In this document: in pieces, positions 26,918 through 35,908 of the stretch
Layout of the letters: every line of letters begins with the position of its first letter
Numbering within the stretch: position 1 is the first letter of the stretch
Virus record (IMG/VR): IMGVR_UViG_3300020711_000011
Coordinates: 1 to 58,446 of that record
Source of the DNA: a virus
Reading direction: 5' to 3' (one strand)
Length of the DNA: 58,446 nucleotides
The notes under the pieces: model-generated
Told to the model about the DNA's origin: nothing
The model's input: only the letters and a program-made list of their open reading frames with translations
The model's database searches: none
Translations under genes and position numbers: made by a program

Positions 26918-27757
26918 TTAAGAATGCATCATCCAGTCGGTGCCTTCTTCTTTTATAATTTCTTCGATAACTGCATCTAATTCTTCTTTACCTAGATCTT
27001 GAATTACGCTTGCATTTACTTTTACATTTCCTGGTAATGTGTAATCAAAGATCTGCATTTTGTTACCTAATGAAATTTTGATTTTAGCTGCGCAATATCT
27101 AAAGAAAGCTTCATCATCAAATAGGGCACATTCAGGAATAGTTTCATAAACATCAAGCATTATGTCCTTCATAGGATCTAATCCAGTAAATCTGATCTCG
27201 TGTGTTAATTGGTTATAATTAAATGATACAGCGTTTTCAATAATCTGTCTTGTCATATCAAAGAAGCTCTCATTGATAACGTAATATTGCAAGTTTTCAG
27301 CTCCTGCAACGGTACCGGTACCGCCATAAAGACCTCCATATAACATTCTTTCTAATGCAAAGTCACCTGTTGTAAACATCAATGAAGTTCCAGCTCCATA
27401 GATCGAACCTGTTTCAAAGCATCCAAATACTGAGAAAACCTCTCCACCGCCTGTAACTGGATCCATTGCATTAAGAGTAAGACTTTTAGTTCTTAAATAA
27501 TGTTCAGATTGAAAAACCGCCAAAGGCAAATAATAAACATTCTCTCTAACACTATATTCATAATGTTTATAGAACCATTTCTTTGCTCTCTGTACGATAT
27601 TATAAACCTCTTTTTTAGGTAGGTTCATTGGAATCATACAAGATCCTGTGATGTCATCTGCCAATCTTTGTAAAAAGTTATCAAGGCACATCGAGTCCCA
27701 ACTAGGTGGGGTAGTTTCATTGGTGGTTCCACCATCAATATTAAAAATATCGCTCAT
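26918..27757 (-). CDS. Virion structural protein, possible neck or baseplate component
   Basis: A 279-residue protein not assigned with certainty. A helical N-terminal segment (MCLDNFLQRLADDITG, then KEVYNIVQRAKKWFYKHYEY) is followed by a beta-rich Gly-containing middle (about residues 100-160) and an alpha/beta end with a DEAFFRYCAAKIKISLG helix and an acidic tail (KEELDAVIEEIIKEEG). The arrangement is compatible with neck or head-completion proteins of T4-like phages, but no diagnostic motif is visible. Position just upstream of gp25 and gp6 supports a virion role. Confidence 0.5.
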   Translation of the reverse strand: MSDIFNIDGGTTNETTPPSWDSMCLDNFLQRLADDITGSCMIPMNLPKKEVYNIVQRAKKWFYKHYEYSVRENVYYLPLAVFQSEHYLRTKSLTLNAMDPVTGGGEVFSVFGCFETGSIYGAGTSLMFTTGDFALERMLYGGLYGGTGTVAGAENLQYYVINESFFDMTRQIIENAVSFNYNQLTHEIRFTGLDPMKDIMLDVYETIPECALFDDEAFFRYCAAKIKISLGNKMQIFDYTLPGNVKVNASVIQDLGKEELDAVIEEIIKEEGTDWMMHS

Positions 27758-27758
27758 A

Positions 27759-29069
27759 TTATTCTATTATGTTTACAATTTTTTGTGAAGTTACTATTTC
27801 TACATCATCGAACTTAGCGCTCTTTGGTTCATATTTACCTTCTCTAAAGATTCCACCTTGCATTGTTCCTGCAAATACTCCATCAATACCATATACATAA
27901 CAGTTTTTTAATATTACTGTTTTTGCAACGTATGATGAACCGACCTTTGAATCATTTACTTGGGTATTTTGATAGAAATTACAGTTTCTAATATCTGAAG
28001 ATTTTACATCGCACTTAAAGAAGTCGCATCTTGTAACTTCTCCCTGTACCGTGCATCCAACAAATTCATATCCATTGATTTCAAAACAATAAGGTAATGA
28101 ACCATCTTTAACTTGAATATTTCCATTGTCAGAATCATAATTAATATGACCGCTTTCAAGTTGACCGTACGTAAATAGATTTGAAACTCTTTCTTTAATT
28201 TGAGGCCAGTACAAATCTATAGTATGCGGATTATCATTTAAATCAACCGTAAATTTACATTTAGGAAAGTTCTTAGCGATATTCTTCCAATCAACTCTGA
28301 TTTCAATTATCTTTTTATTGTCAGACAATATTTTCTTAAGTTCCAATTTATTTAATTGACTAAAAGAATTATCAGTCGCAGTTTTCCATAATTGAAGTAG
28401 AAAAACATCCAATAGATTTAAAATCTTTGCAGACTTTTTGTTCCAATCTTTGCCTCCTAAATATCTAAATTCCAAATAGTTCTTTTGTAACTTATCAAAG
28501 TTTACTCCATAGTATTTTGTCTTTGGAAAGATAAAATTGTTTTGGCTAATTTGTTCTCCATTATAATTATAAGTTTCTAATCTTGGAATTACAAATTTGA
28601 TAGATTTTGCGTAGGTTGAATTCTTTCTGTTTGGAAATTCTTTCCAAACCAAATCTTCATTAAAATCTAGAATGAATTTTAGTGGACTCATCTTTGAGAT
28701 AAGATTCTTATTGCCACTTAGCTTTGGATCAAAGCTTAAATTTAGGTGAATTGAAGATCTATCGGTAGTGTAACCATTTTCAGTAATCCAGTTGCACATT
28801 TTGATAATCATCAATCTTGCTGCCGAGTAAGGCATTGCACCCGTTACCAGTTCGATAAGTCCTGCCCCGCCGCTCATATCTGGTTCCATTTTGAATTCGT
28901 CTGCCGTAGGAGCAAATTCGCTATGGGCCTTCTTTTCGATACGGATCTTTTTCTGTAGGAGTTTTCCTATGCTTTTTGCCGTATCATCGATACTAAGGTT
29001 GGAGTAAAGTTCGAACTCTACTCCAACCAAAGCTTTCGATAATATATCTGAATCCTTAAGGTTGATCAT
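27759..29069 (-). CDS. Amidoligase-like enzyme with C-terminal pentapeptide-like repeat
   Basis: A 436-residue protein with features of the Amidoligase_2 family (GS/GCS-like COOH-NH2 ligases). Motifs: VGVEFELY with Glu18 and Glu20, an EPDMSGGAGLIELVTG segment (from residue 62, Glu73), SSIHLNLSFD with His108 and Asn110, and NYLEFRYLGG with Glu200 and Arg202. Such enzymes join a carboxylate to an amine using ATP, often making isopeptide or peptide-like bonds. Residues about 330-412 form a short-period repeat with Phe/Cys turns (FVGCTV, CDFFKCDV, IRNCNFYQN, VILKNCYVYG) like a beta-helix of pentapeptide type. It sits inside the virion block, two bases upstream of a structural gene. The substrate is unknown; a virion or cell-wall peptide target is possible. 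Confidence 0.7.
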   Translation of the reverse strand: MINLKDSDILSKALVGVEFELYSNLSIDDTAKSIGKLLQKKIRIEKKAHSEFAPTADEFKMEPDMSGGAGLIELVTGAMPYSAARLMIIKMCNWITENGYTTDRSSIHLNLSFDPKLSGNKNLISKMSPLKFILDFNEDLVWKEFPNRKNSTYAKSIKFVIPRLETYNYNGEQISQNNFIFPKTKYYGVNFDKLQKNYLEFRYLGGKDWNKKSAKILNLLDVFLLQLWKTATDNSFSQLNKLELKKILSDNKKIIEIRVDWKNIAKNFPKCKFTVDLNDNPHTIDLYWPQIKERVSNLFTYGQLESGHINYDSDNGNIQVKDGSLPYCFEINGYEFVGCTVQGEVTRCDFFKCDVKSSDIRNCNFYQNTQVNDSKVGSSYVAKTVILKNCYVYGIDGVFAGTMQGGIFREGKYEPKSAKFDDVEIVTSQKIVNIIE

Positions 29070-29115
29070 ATTAGTGATTGTATTATTCCGTCACTATATA
29101 TATCACCTACAATTA

Positions 29116-30333
29116 CTACAACTTCAAGAATAACTTTCTAGTTGATTCATCGATTCGGGTTAATGTAACCGTAATTGGATCTCCTTTCTTAATTTCATCG
29201 ATTGAGATACCATCAAGTTCGCTGATATGTAATAATCCTACAATTCCTTCTTCAACCGTTACAAAGATACCGTAATCTTTTATAGATTTAACAGTTCCTT
29301 GGATCTGACATGGAATTTTGTATTTATCTGAGATGTTCTCCCATGGATTTGCAGTTTCTACAGTATCGATCTGCGTTAATGTGATTTTCTTTTCGCTGAT
29401 AACCTCTTTAACTTTGAATGAAATTTCATCGCCAGGTTGGATCGATCCTTTTGAAAGTCTAGTTGCAAATTCTTCGTTTAGATCATTGATGTGAATCATA
29501 CCGGTTAAACAACCATTAAATTCAACAAAGACTCCAAATTTTGCAGAACCAGTGACTGTACCAGAATATTCTGTCTCAGCAGGATTAATCTTTAATTGTT
29601 CAATCTCATGAGGTACCAATGCTTGTAGGTATTTTCTATGAGATACCACAACGGTTCCTTTTTCTACTGAGAAACTTACTGGAACAACATATAAATCTGT
29701 TCCGATGATAGATTCAAAGTTTGATAATTTGTTTGCACCAGCTAGAGATCCAGGCATGAAACAATCAATTCCTTGTATGTTAACGATGTAACCACCATTT
29801 GGAATCATTTGAGTAACCGTACCAGTGTAAGCTGTTTTACCATCTTCGATTGCTTTATGTAATTCAGCAAATACTGCTTGTCTGGTTCCTTCTGTAACAG
29901 ATCCAACTATGAATCCTCTTTCATTTTTATCAGATGTGATTTTAACCATGAATTCCTTCCCTGGTTGAATCAATTTTTTAAATTGTGCTGATTCTTTTTC
30001 TAAATCGATGTATATTGATTCTCTATAACCAATATCGATCATTGCCCATTTTTCAGTTACGCTGTGAATAGTTCCAGTGTGGTGTTCTCCAGTGTTAACT
30101 TGCGGAATGATTTGAATATGATCATTTCCCATCAATAGATCATAAAAACGCTGAGCATCTTTTCCTCTAGAATAGACCTTTACGTTAATAGGTGTTTTGA
30201 TTCTGTCATTGCCCTTTTTTAGGATAGATGGGCACTCCGATTCATAACCTTCCCAATCAAATTCTCCTGTTGGTAATGTCCATGGGTCGTTCGGTGAATG
30301 TACTGGTGTTTTTTGTTGTTCTGCGTTTAGCAT
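29116..30333 (-). CDS. Four-repeat S1-domain RNA-binding protein (ribosomal protein S1-like)
   Basis: A 405-residue protein with four S1 (OB-fold) repeats at about residues 80-150, 162-236, 250-322 and 338-405. The last two are canonical: TGSAKFGVFVEFNGCLTG and GTVKSIKDYGIFVTVEEG, each followed by the typical hydrophobic-Gly-Leu/Met-His-h-x-[DE]L strand. Bacterial ribosomal protein S1 has four to six repeats and delivers mRNA to the 30S. A phage copy could recruit phage mRNAs or replace host S1. The N-terminal about 70 residues are unique (NDPWTLPTGEFDWEGYE). It is separated from neighbours by short gaps, with an ATAAATAT box about 35 bases upstream. Assignment to S1-repeat proteins is firm; ribosomal function is inferred. 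Confidence 0.9.
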   Translation of the reverse strand: MLNAEQQKTPVHSPNDPWTLPTGEFDWEGYESECPSILKKGNDRIKTPINVKVYSRGKDAQRFYDLLMGNDHIQIIPQVNTGEHHTGTIHSVTEKWAMIDIGYRESIYIDLEKESAQFKKLIQPGKEFMVKITSDKNERGFIVGSVTEGTRQAVFAELHKAIEDGKTAYTGTVTQMIPNGGYIVNIQGIDCFMPGSLAGANKLSNFESIIGTDLYVVPVSFSVEKGTVVVSHRKYLQALVPHEIEQLKINPAETEYSGTVTGSAKFGVFVEFNGCLTGMIHINDLNEEFATRLSKGSIQPGDEISFKVKEVISEKKITLTQIDTVETANPWENISDKYKIPCQIQGTVKSIKDYGIFVTVEEGIVGLLHISELDGISIDEIKKGDPITVTLTRIDESTRKLFLKL

Positions 30334-30371
30334 TGTTTTTTGTGTTTAAGTGATTAATAACTAAATATTTA

Positions 30372-31604
30372 TCATATTACAAAAGGCACAAATCCGATCA
30401 TTGGAGCTGTTCCAACTCCATAATAAATTTGTCCATTGTATATGAATTTAAGGTGTAATAAGTGATCTTGTAGTGCATAAGCCACTGCGGTTGCTACTAA
30501 ATTTGCAGCGACGTGTTTTTCTTCTGGCTTTTCATATTTTTTACCAGTGTTCCATGCTCTTCTTAAAAAATCAGCAAGCCTGGTTTGACTGCCATACGTT
30601 AAAGGAACATAGGTTCCTGGAGCCGGTATTGTTGCTGGAAATATGCTTGGAGTCTGAGCAAATGGTTGAGTTGCCGTAGATTTCCAATAATCAAGTACGC
30701 CTTTGGCCAATACCTCAAATGGATCTGTATCTGCACCCGCTTTCTCATCTTTATTTGCATTTGCACTATCAATTTCAGATTGTGTCCATTTGGTAAGCAC
30801 ATCCTTCCAATCTTTTTCTTCAGATTTAACGATATTAAGCTTATTTTGTATTCTGGTAGATTCATCTGCCTGTTCCACTTTTGGTATCAAAGATTCTACC
30901 TTTAATAGATCTGAATTAATATCTCCATCTATTTTTGCGTCATACGTATATTTCGCAATCAATTCAGGTGTTATGAATGGAGATGTTTTTTGATCTTGTT
31001 TATTTGCAAAGCTCTGAAACACCTGTTTGTTATATGTTCCAGTTGGTTTTTGCTTTAATTTAATTAGATTTAATACTGTGCTTTTAACCTTTACGGCCCA
31101 TAATGAATTGCTTCCAGTATTTAATCTATTGATCCAATCTAAATATTTTTTAGAATCTTCGCCATCCATTGCAAATAAGATTCTATCCGCCAAAACCTTA
31201 ATCATATCAGCTTCAGTAATCTTGGCATCCACCTTACCAAAATCAAAACTTAAAAAGTTTTTTGATTTTGTAGCGACTAACCATTTTATTAATTGCGCAT
31301 TTGCATCGTATGATTGAGTGTCTTGTAGAGGTTCCGTAAGATCTGCATACATTGGATCGACCATCTTCTGTTCATACGTTGGCGATGTTGAATCGCCCAG
31401 CATTTTAAAACCTCGTTTGAAAGCATCATTGAGAATTGTTTGTTGGCCAGGAATATGTTTATTTGAAAATGGTGTCTGTGAATTGGCTACCGCTGTAAAA
31501 TACTGCTGTGCCATGAAAGTACCCATCTCATCCAAATTTTGGATGGTCTGACTTTCTAGCTTTGATGCTACAGTATTGATGAAGGTTGGCCAATTTACGG
31601 GCAT
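30372..31604 (-). CDS. Hypothetical virion protein
   Basis: A 410-residue protein not recognised. The N-terminal 130 residues are helical (PVNWPTFINTVASKLESQ, then MGTFMAQQYFTAVANS), the middle is charged and helical with heptad-like segments (about 200-290), and the C-terminus is hydrophobic (LLHLKFIYNGQIYYGVGTAP). It lies between the S1-repeat gene and the hub gene in the tail block; a tail or baseplate accessory role is the best inference. A TATAATAA box ends 3 bases upstream of the ATG. Confidence 0.55.
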   Translation of the reverse strand: MPVNWPTFINTVASKLESQTIQNLDEMGTFMAQQYFTAVANSQTPFSNKHIPGQQTILNDAFKRGFKMLGDSTSPTYEQKMVDPMYADLTEPLQDTQSYDANAQLIKWLVATKSKNFLSFDFGKVDAKITEADMIKVLADRILFAMDGEDSKKYLDWINRLNTGSNSLWAVKVKSTVLNLIKLKQKPTGTYNKQVFQSFANKQDQKTSPFITPELIAKYTYDAKIDGDINSDLLKVESLIPKVEQADESTRIQNKLNIVKSEEKDWKDVLTKWTQSEIDSANANKDEKAGADTDPFEVLAKGVLDYWKSTATQPFAQTPSIFPATIPAPGTYVPLTYGSQTRLADFLRRAWNTGKKYEKPEEKHVAANLVATAVAYALQDHLLHLKFIYNGQIYYGVGTAPMIGFVPFVI

Positions 31605-31635
31605 ATATTATTATATTAACAAGTTATATATTGAA

Positions 31636-33147
31636 TTAAACTTGAGGTGCTTTAAAGATTAATAAATTCCAGGTCGATGCTGGTTTAGATTTATATACAA
31701 AATATGTATCGAAATTGTTTCTAGTATCAGTGGACCATTTATGTCCATTTGATCTGGTGTGTAGACCACCTGTAAAGATTTGAGTGTGTCCATATTGTCT
31801 ACAACTATCAGCAGTAGAACCATCGGTCGCCCAATAGCATACAACATCGCCAATATCAAAATCTTGAGATAAAATTGATGCTAACTGTGATTTACTAATA
31901 TTAGAACCACCCGCAATCTTTTTATATCCTATAGATTCTAATGTTGCAAAATATCCTTTACCATTTGCATTTCCATTTGCTGGAAACGTTGCTCCTGGAA
32001 TCATCTTTTTGCCATGCAATCCTGCCACATAATTTCTAGCGATATTCGATGTGTATCTAGAACATAATGATTTCGCTTCACCTGATTTTAATGTGTAATC
32101 AACAGCATTGATGATTGAAGTTGACTGTATTCCTTTAAATTTACGATTGTAGAATGTTGTTGAAGTATCATTGCCCTTATTTTTACCAACATCGGTATCA
32201 TTGACTTCATCACCTGATGTAATACCCGATATCGGTTGAGGTGCTCCATTTGCATCCAAGATGATTTCATCTTCGGTGCTGTATGTTGCTCCTGATCCGC
32301 CCGTTGAAGTAGTTGTTCCAGAAGTACCACTTGTTCCTGAAGTACTTGCAGCTGAAGTACCACTTGTACCTGTTGTACCACTTGTACCTGACGTAGAAGC
32401 TGATGTACCTGAGGTGCCACTGGATCCACTAGAGCTTGTTGGTGTTGATGAACTACCACCACCTGCTTTGTATTGCTTGATGGTGTCCAGTTTACCTTTG
32501 GTCTCAGTAACTTGTGCCTTTTCAGGAGGCAAGGGTGGACCTGAAGGACCTGTACCCGTTGGATGCGTGTGACTTAAGAATGATGCCATAAAGCTATCCA
32601 ATAACTTTCTTAGCGTCTCTCCTTTTACCGCAGGTTCTGCCTCGTCTTTTGAATTAGAAGCAATAAAGATTTGATCTGCATTTAAGAACATCTTTCCATC
32701 TGGACTAAAACGAATCATTGGTTGCGAATTTTTATCCGCACCTGTCGTCATTACTAGACCGTCCTCTTTGCTTAAATAGAATCTGAAATTTCTTACGATA
32801 TCATAGATCAATGAAACAACATTTTGAGGTTCTGCTGAACCATTTAAAATATCATTCTTTAATTCAGGACTTTGATTGATTTGATATGAATATGTTGGAG
32901 TGTAAATATTACCATTGTCAAATGTTATTGAAACAATATCTCCTTTATTTGGAATAATGTGTTGTCCTGGAGCCATTGAATTAGATGGAGACGCCCAAGG
33001 TATCGCGTCGTTTGTTAAATTATCAAACTTGCCATACACCTTTACCCTACAACGACCATTATTTTTTGGATCGTTATTATCAACAACTTCACCCAACCAA
33101 TGGGTGTCTCTAATGTTGTCAGAACCTAATTCATTTTCTGTTGCCAT
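31636..33147 (-). CDS. gp5-like baseplate hub/spike protein with C-terminal Cys/His hydrolase
   Basis: A 503-residue hub protein. Residues about 16-90 form an OB-fold as in T4 gp5 (DTHWLGEVVDNNDPKNNGRC, PNKGDIVSITFDNGN). Residues 193-208 carry SHTHPTGTGPSGPP, typical of the spike start. Residues about 229-287 are a Ser/Thr/Gly low-complexity linker. The C-terminal 150 residues resemble CHAP or NlpC/P60 peptidoglycan hydrolases: Cys362 in SLCSRYTSNIARNYV, a Gly-Asp-Val strand (IGDVVCYW), and His454 in QYGHTQIFTGG. In T4, gp5 instead carries a lysozyme domain in the middle. Thus the host wall is probably opened by a different enzyme. A TATAAATA box ends 6 bases upstream of the ATG. Confidence 0.8.
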   Translation of the reverse strand: MATENELGSDNIRDTHWLGEVVDNNDPKNNGRCRVKVYGKFDNLTNDAIPWASPSNSMAPGQHIIPNKGDIVSITFDNGNIYTPTYSYQINQSPELKNDILNGSAEPQNVVSLIYDIVRNFRFYLSKEDGLVMTTGADKNSQPMIRFSPDGKMFLNADQIFIASNSKDEAEPAVKGETLRKLLDSFMASFLSHTHPTGTGPSGPPLPPEKAQVTETKGKLDTIKQYKAGGGSSSTPTSSSGSSGTSGTSASTSGTSGTTGTSGTSAASTSGTSGTSGTTTSTGGSGATYSTEDEIILDANGAPQPISGITSGDEVNDTDVGKNKGNDTSTTFYNRKFKGIQSTSIINAVDYTLKSGEAKSLCSRYTSNIARNYVAGLHGKKMIPGATFPANGNANGKGYFATLESIGYKKIAGGSNISKSQLASILSQDFDIGDVVCYWATDGSTADSCRQYGHTQIFTGGLHTRSNGHKWSTDTRNNFDTYFVYKSKPASTWNLLIFKAPQV

Positions 33148-33153
33148 GTATAG

Positions 33154-33161
33154 TATTTATA
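33154..33161 (-). promoter_or_regulatory. TATAAATA box identical to the T4 late promoter
   Basis: TATAAATA on the minus strand, ending 6 bases upstream of the hub gene ATG. It is identical to the T4 late promoter -10 element and sits so close that the mRNA start would fall at about the start codon. Confidence 0.6.
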
Positions 33162-33165
33162 CCAA

Positions 33166-34368
33166 TTAGTGGAAGACATTACCGAGGTTTAAACCATTTA
33201 GTGCACCTCTATTAAGAGCTGAAATAATTGTTTGACCTACATTTGCGCCATATACATTTCCTAAGATAGCATTCTCCAGTTGAGCTGGATTAATTCGTGT
33301 GGCTTGATCGATTGCATTAACGCCATTCATTAATACATTTTCAGGAGTTGGAACCAAATTGCCAATAGTTCCTGTTACTGCTCCAGTAATTTCTTGTTTC
33401 TTTGCCGCTGAAAGAGTTGCTAAATCATTTGTTGCTTGTTGATTTAATTGATTTGCAGATGCTTGTAATCCAGAAGGTGAAAACTGTTTCTTTAAATTAC
33501 CAATAACTGTAGAATTATTGTTTGTTGTAAATGCTTGAACTCCTGGAGTATTTACTGTGGTTTGCGCTGTCGCATCGGTTGTCATATTTAATACTCCATT
33601 TAGATAAACACCATCAACTTGCTTTAAGTATTCGTATGTTATTGCAATTTCCTGAGATGTTATTTCAGGCACATCTGCTTTTAAACCTTCAAATGCTTTT
33701 GAACCTGACATAATATCAAATTCACAAAATTGAAGTTTAAATAGAGCAGTTGGCTTGTGGCTTATAAGATCTAAGTTTGCTGGATCTGTATCGTTTGAAG
33801 AATCTAATACCTTTGTACCTTCGTATGCATTATCATCCAATGTTCTAACATCTCCAATGTAAACAAACATTGAAAACTTTCTTAAGTTTGCTGGAAGTAA
33901 ATAAGACCATTTCTCTTCATCCCATACTGCCTTTCTGTAAAGTGCCATCAAACCAGTGATTGCCATATTTATAGATTCTAAACAACCAATTTTTAATTTG
34001 GCGTCATCACCACCCCAATAAACTCGATTCACATCATATTGAACCAATCTTTCAACTCCATCAAGAGACTGCCAGTACCAAGGCATTTGTGTATTGATTG
34101 CTAATAGAGCAGCTTTAAAATCTTTAAGATTTTGTAATCTTGTCTGATATTTTTGTATGTTAGAGCCTGTTTTTAATTTGGCTAAAAAATCTTCAGCTGC
34201 GCCAGAAAGAAATGGAGAATCATTGTTATCTCCGGTTACGAATAAAAGAGTAAACGAAAGATAGGTTGGATCTTGGTATGAATTATTAACTTGCCCACCT
34301 GGGTCCATCGGACCCTTTTTATAGAGACCCGATTTTCTAAATGAATATATGCTACCAAAATCTGACAT
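33166..34368 (-). CDS. Tail tube-associated baseplate protein (gp48/gp54-type candidate)
   Basis: A 400-residue protein, likely a tail tube initiator or related baseplate component. The N-terminus (SDFGSIYSFRKSGLYKKGP) and middle beta elements (RKFSMFVYIGDVRTL, TALFKLQFCEFDIMSG, SQEIAITYEYLKQVDG) fit a tube-like two-sheet domain at about residues 50-255. The C-terminal 140 residues are Gln/Asn/Ala-rich and helical (LNQQATNDLATLSAAKKQE). It sits between the hub spike gene and the gp27-like hub gene, as tube initiators do. The precise T4 equivalent is not certain. Confidence 0.55.
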   Translation of the reverse strand: MSDFGSIYSFRKSGLYKKGPMDPGGQVNNSYQDPTYLSFTLLFVTGDNNDSPFLSGAAEDFLAKLKTGSNIQKYQTRLQNLKDFKAALLAINTQMPWYWQSLDGVERLVQYDVNRVYWGGDDAKLKIGCLESINMAITGLMALYRKAVWDEEKWSYLLPANLRKFSMFVYIGDVRTLDDNAYEGTKVLDSSNDTDPANLDLISHKPTALFKLQFCEFDIMSGSKAFEGLKADVPEITSQEIAITYEYLKQVDGVYLNGVLNMTTDATAQTTVNTPGVQAFTTNNNSTVIGNLKKQFSPSGLQASANQLNQQATNDLATLSAAKKQEITGAVTGTIGNLVPTPENVLMNGVNAIDQATRINPAQLENAILGNVYGANVGQTIISALNRGALNGLNLGNVFH

Positions 34369-34370
34369 GA

Positions 34371-34378
34371 GTTATATA
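34371..34378 (-). promoter_or_regulatory. TATATAAC late-type promoter box
   Basis: TATATAAC on the minus strand, 2 bases upstream of the ATG at 34368. It is part of the recurrent leaderless-type set. Confidence 0.5.
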
Positions 34379-34385
34379 TTTAATT

Positions 34386-35906
34386 TTAAGCAGTGTAGTT
34401 GTTAAGCCTAGTCGGCCATTCTCTACGAAGCAGTGTTAATTTTTGTTGAAATGAGTTTGCAGTAAATGGATCATAAATATAACGTATCTCATCGATCACA
34501 TAATATCCTGAAACAAATTCATCCAATTTCTGTATGTTATTAGGTGAAGTTGTATCCTCTTTAAATTGTTTACCTGCGCTTTCGAATCCAGCGTTAGATT
34601 TAACTTTTTTAACCGCATCTCCCATCATATTTTCAAGAACATCATTTGCAAATATTAGTACAGGAATCTTCATAAAACGATATAAACCATGATTAATTGT
34701 TTCCAACGTAACCTCTAGTTTCATTTTATGAACCTCATTTCTGTTTATTTGATTGTGCATTGATGCATAAAAATATTGAGGATGCAAATTATCAGGATCT
34801 ACGCGTCCAACATATTTTTGTTTAACCTCATTTTTATATCTTTCTTCTCCTCTCCTACCTCTCATTGGTTCTTCTACATCTTTCATCTGTTTAGAATCAA
34901 GAGGATGAATATCAAAAGATACTAATTTTTCAGTAGAATTGTTTTCAAAATATTGTAATTTCCTTTGATAACCACTGCTTAAACTTACGGCACTTGCATT
35001 GTTTATTATCTTATTTGCGACAATATATTGTGAAGTTCCACCGAAGTTTTCATGATTGGTTAATATTAATTGAGACTTAAGTTTATTTAAATCATTTGTG
35101 TCGGTTGGCTGCGTATTAAAATCGATACCAAACATGTGGATCAATGTATCTTCTAAGTCATTATGTGAATTAAACACTTTATTTAAGTCAACAAAATTTA
35201 GATAGTAATATGGATCGATGCTTCCAAGCTGAAAGGTATCATCGCTAACATAGGAATGATCGATTGCATCATTAATAAAGTTAAGCTTCGACATGAATGG
35301 ACATAATCTAGACATTGCATCGTTTGCTGCATCCACATTGCTTGCAAATCCTAACTCCAAATCAGCTGATATTTTTTTCAAATGTTCAACTGAAGTATCT
35401 GAAGAATATCCAAAACAAGATTCTGCTAAAAGTGTTGGAACCTTCAGCATTCCAGTAATATAATAAGTTTGTATTTGTGTTGGATTCATTTTTTCTAATC
35501 CATCTCCATGTACGCTTGTTATATCAAAATCTGCTCTAATATCTTTAAATGTGTCATCTTGTCTTGCTGTGATTCTAACATTGATAACATCTCCATCTCT
35601 TGGAATGCTATCAGCTTTAAAGGATCTTTCAACATCATCAAATGAAAAGGAAACTATTGGCATAAATCCAGAGCAATCCAATATAAATGATCTAACACCG
35701 GTTGCAGGAATATAAAAGTTATTGATTCTGATATGGGGAACCCAAGTACCATTTTCTCTTGATTGCTTTTGACCTCCTTCACCTTCTGAATTCGCATCAA
35801 ACTTCATCTCATCTAGTGAAATGGTAGGTTCTAGAATGGCTAAAATATGCCTATCTAATGAAATGCCAGATTCATTTGCTGGCTGTGTATTTTGATCGGT
35901 AGCCAT
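34386..35906 (-). CDS. Baseplate hub protein, T4 gp27 / gpD-like
   Basis: A 506-residue protein with the architecture of baseplate hubs (T4 gp27, VgrG N-terminal half). Seen: IRINNFYIPATGVRSFILDCSG at about residues 60-80, then FSFDDVERSFKADSIPRDGDVINVRI (first hub beta barrel), FDITSVHGDGLE and TYYITGML strands, then a helical region (HLKKISADLELGFAS), and a C-terminal second barrel (KMKLEVTLETINHGLYRFMKIPVLIF) with VSGYYVIDEIRYIYDP near the end. It lies between the gp53-type and tube-initiator genes and above the gp5-like spike, which matches the tail assembly order. Identity as a hub is well supported by layout. Confidence 0.75.
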   Translation of the reverse strand: MATDQNTQPANESGISLDRHILAILEPTISLDEMKFDANSEGEGGQKQSRENGTWVPHIRINNFYIPATGVRSFILDCSGFMPIVSFSFDDVERSFKADSIPRDGDVINVRITARQDDTFKDIRADFDITSVHGDGLEKMNPTQIQTYYITGMLKVPTLLAESCFGYSSDTSVEHLKKISADLELGFASNVDAANDAMSRLCPFMSKLNFINDAIDHSYVSDDTFQLGSIDPYYYLNFVDLNKVFNSHNDLEDTLIHMFGIDFNTQPTDTNDLNKLKSQLILTNHENFGGTSQYIVANKIINNASAVSLSSGYQRKLQYFENNSTEKLVSFDIHPLDSKQMKDVEEPMRGRRGEERYKNEVKQKYVGRVDPDNLHPQYFYASMHNQINRNEVHKMKLEVTLETINHGLYRFMKIPVLIFANDVLENMMGDAVKKVKSNAGFESAGKQFKEDTTSPNNIQKLDEFVSGYYVIDEIRYIYDPFTANSFQQKLTLLRREWPTRLNNYTA

Positions 35907-35908
35907 AA

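Noticed and set aside
30473-31551. Several plus-strand frames antisense to the 410-residue virion gene
   Set aside because: Short, overlapping in different frames, Cys/Phe/Leu-rich composition typical of antisense noise, no promoter box.
32088-32572. Long open frames on both strands over the hub linker
   Set aside because: They are shadows of the Ser/Thr/Gly low-complexity linker of the gp5-like gene; their Pro/Val and Gln/Val repeats follow from the DNA repeat and no start signal is present.
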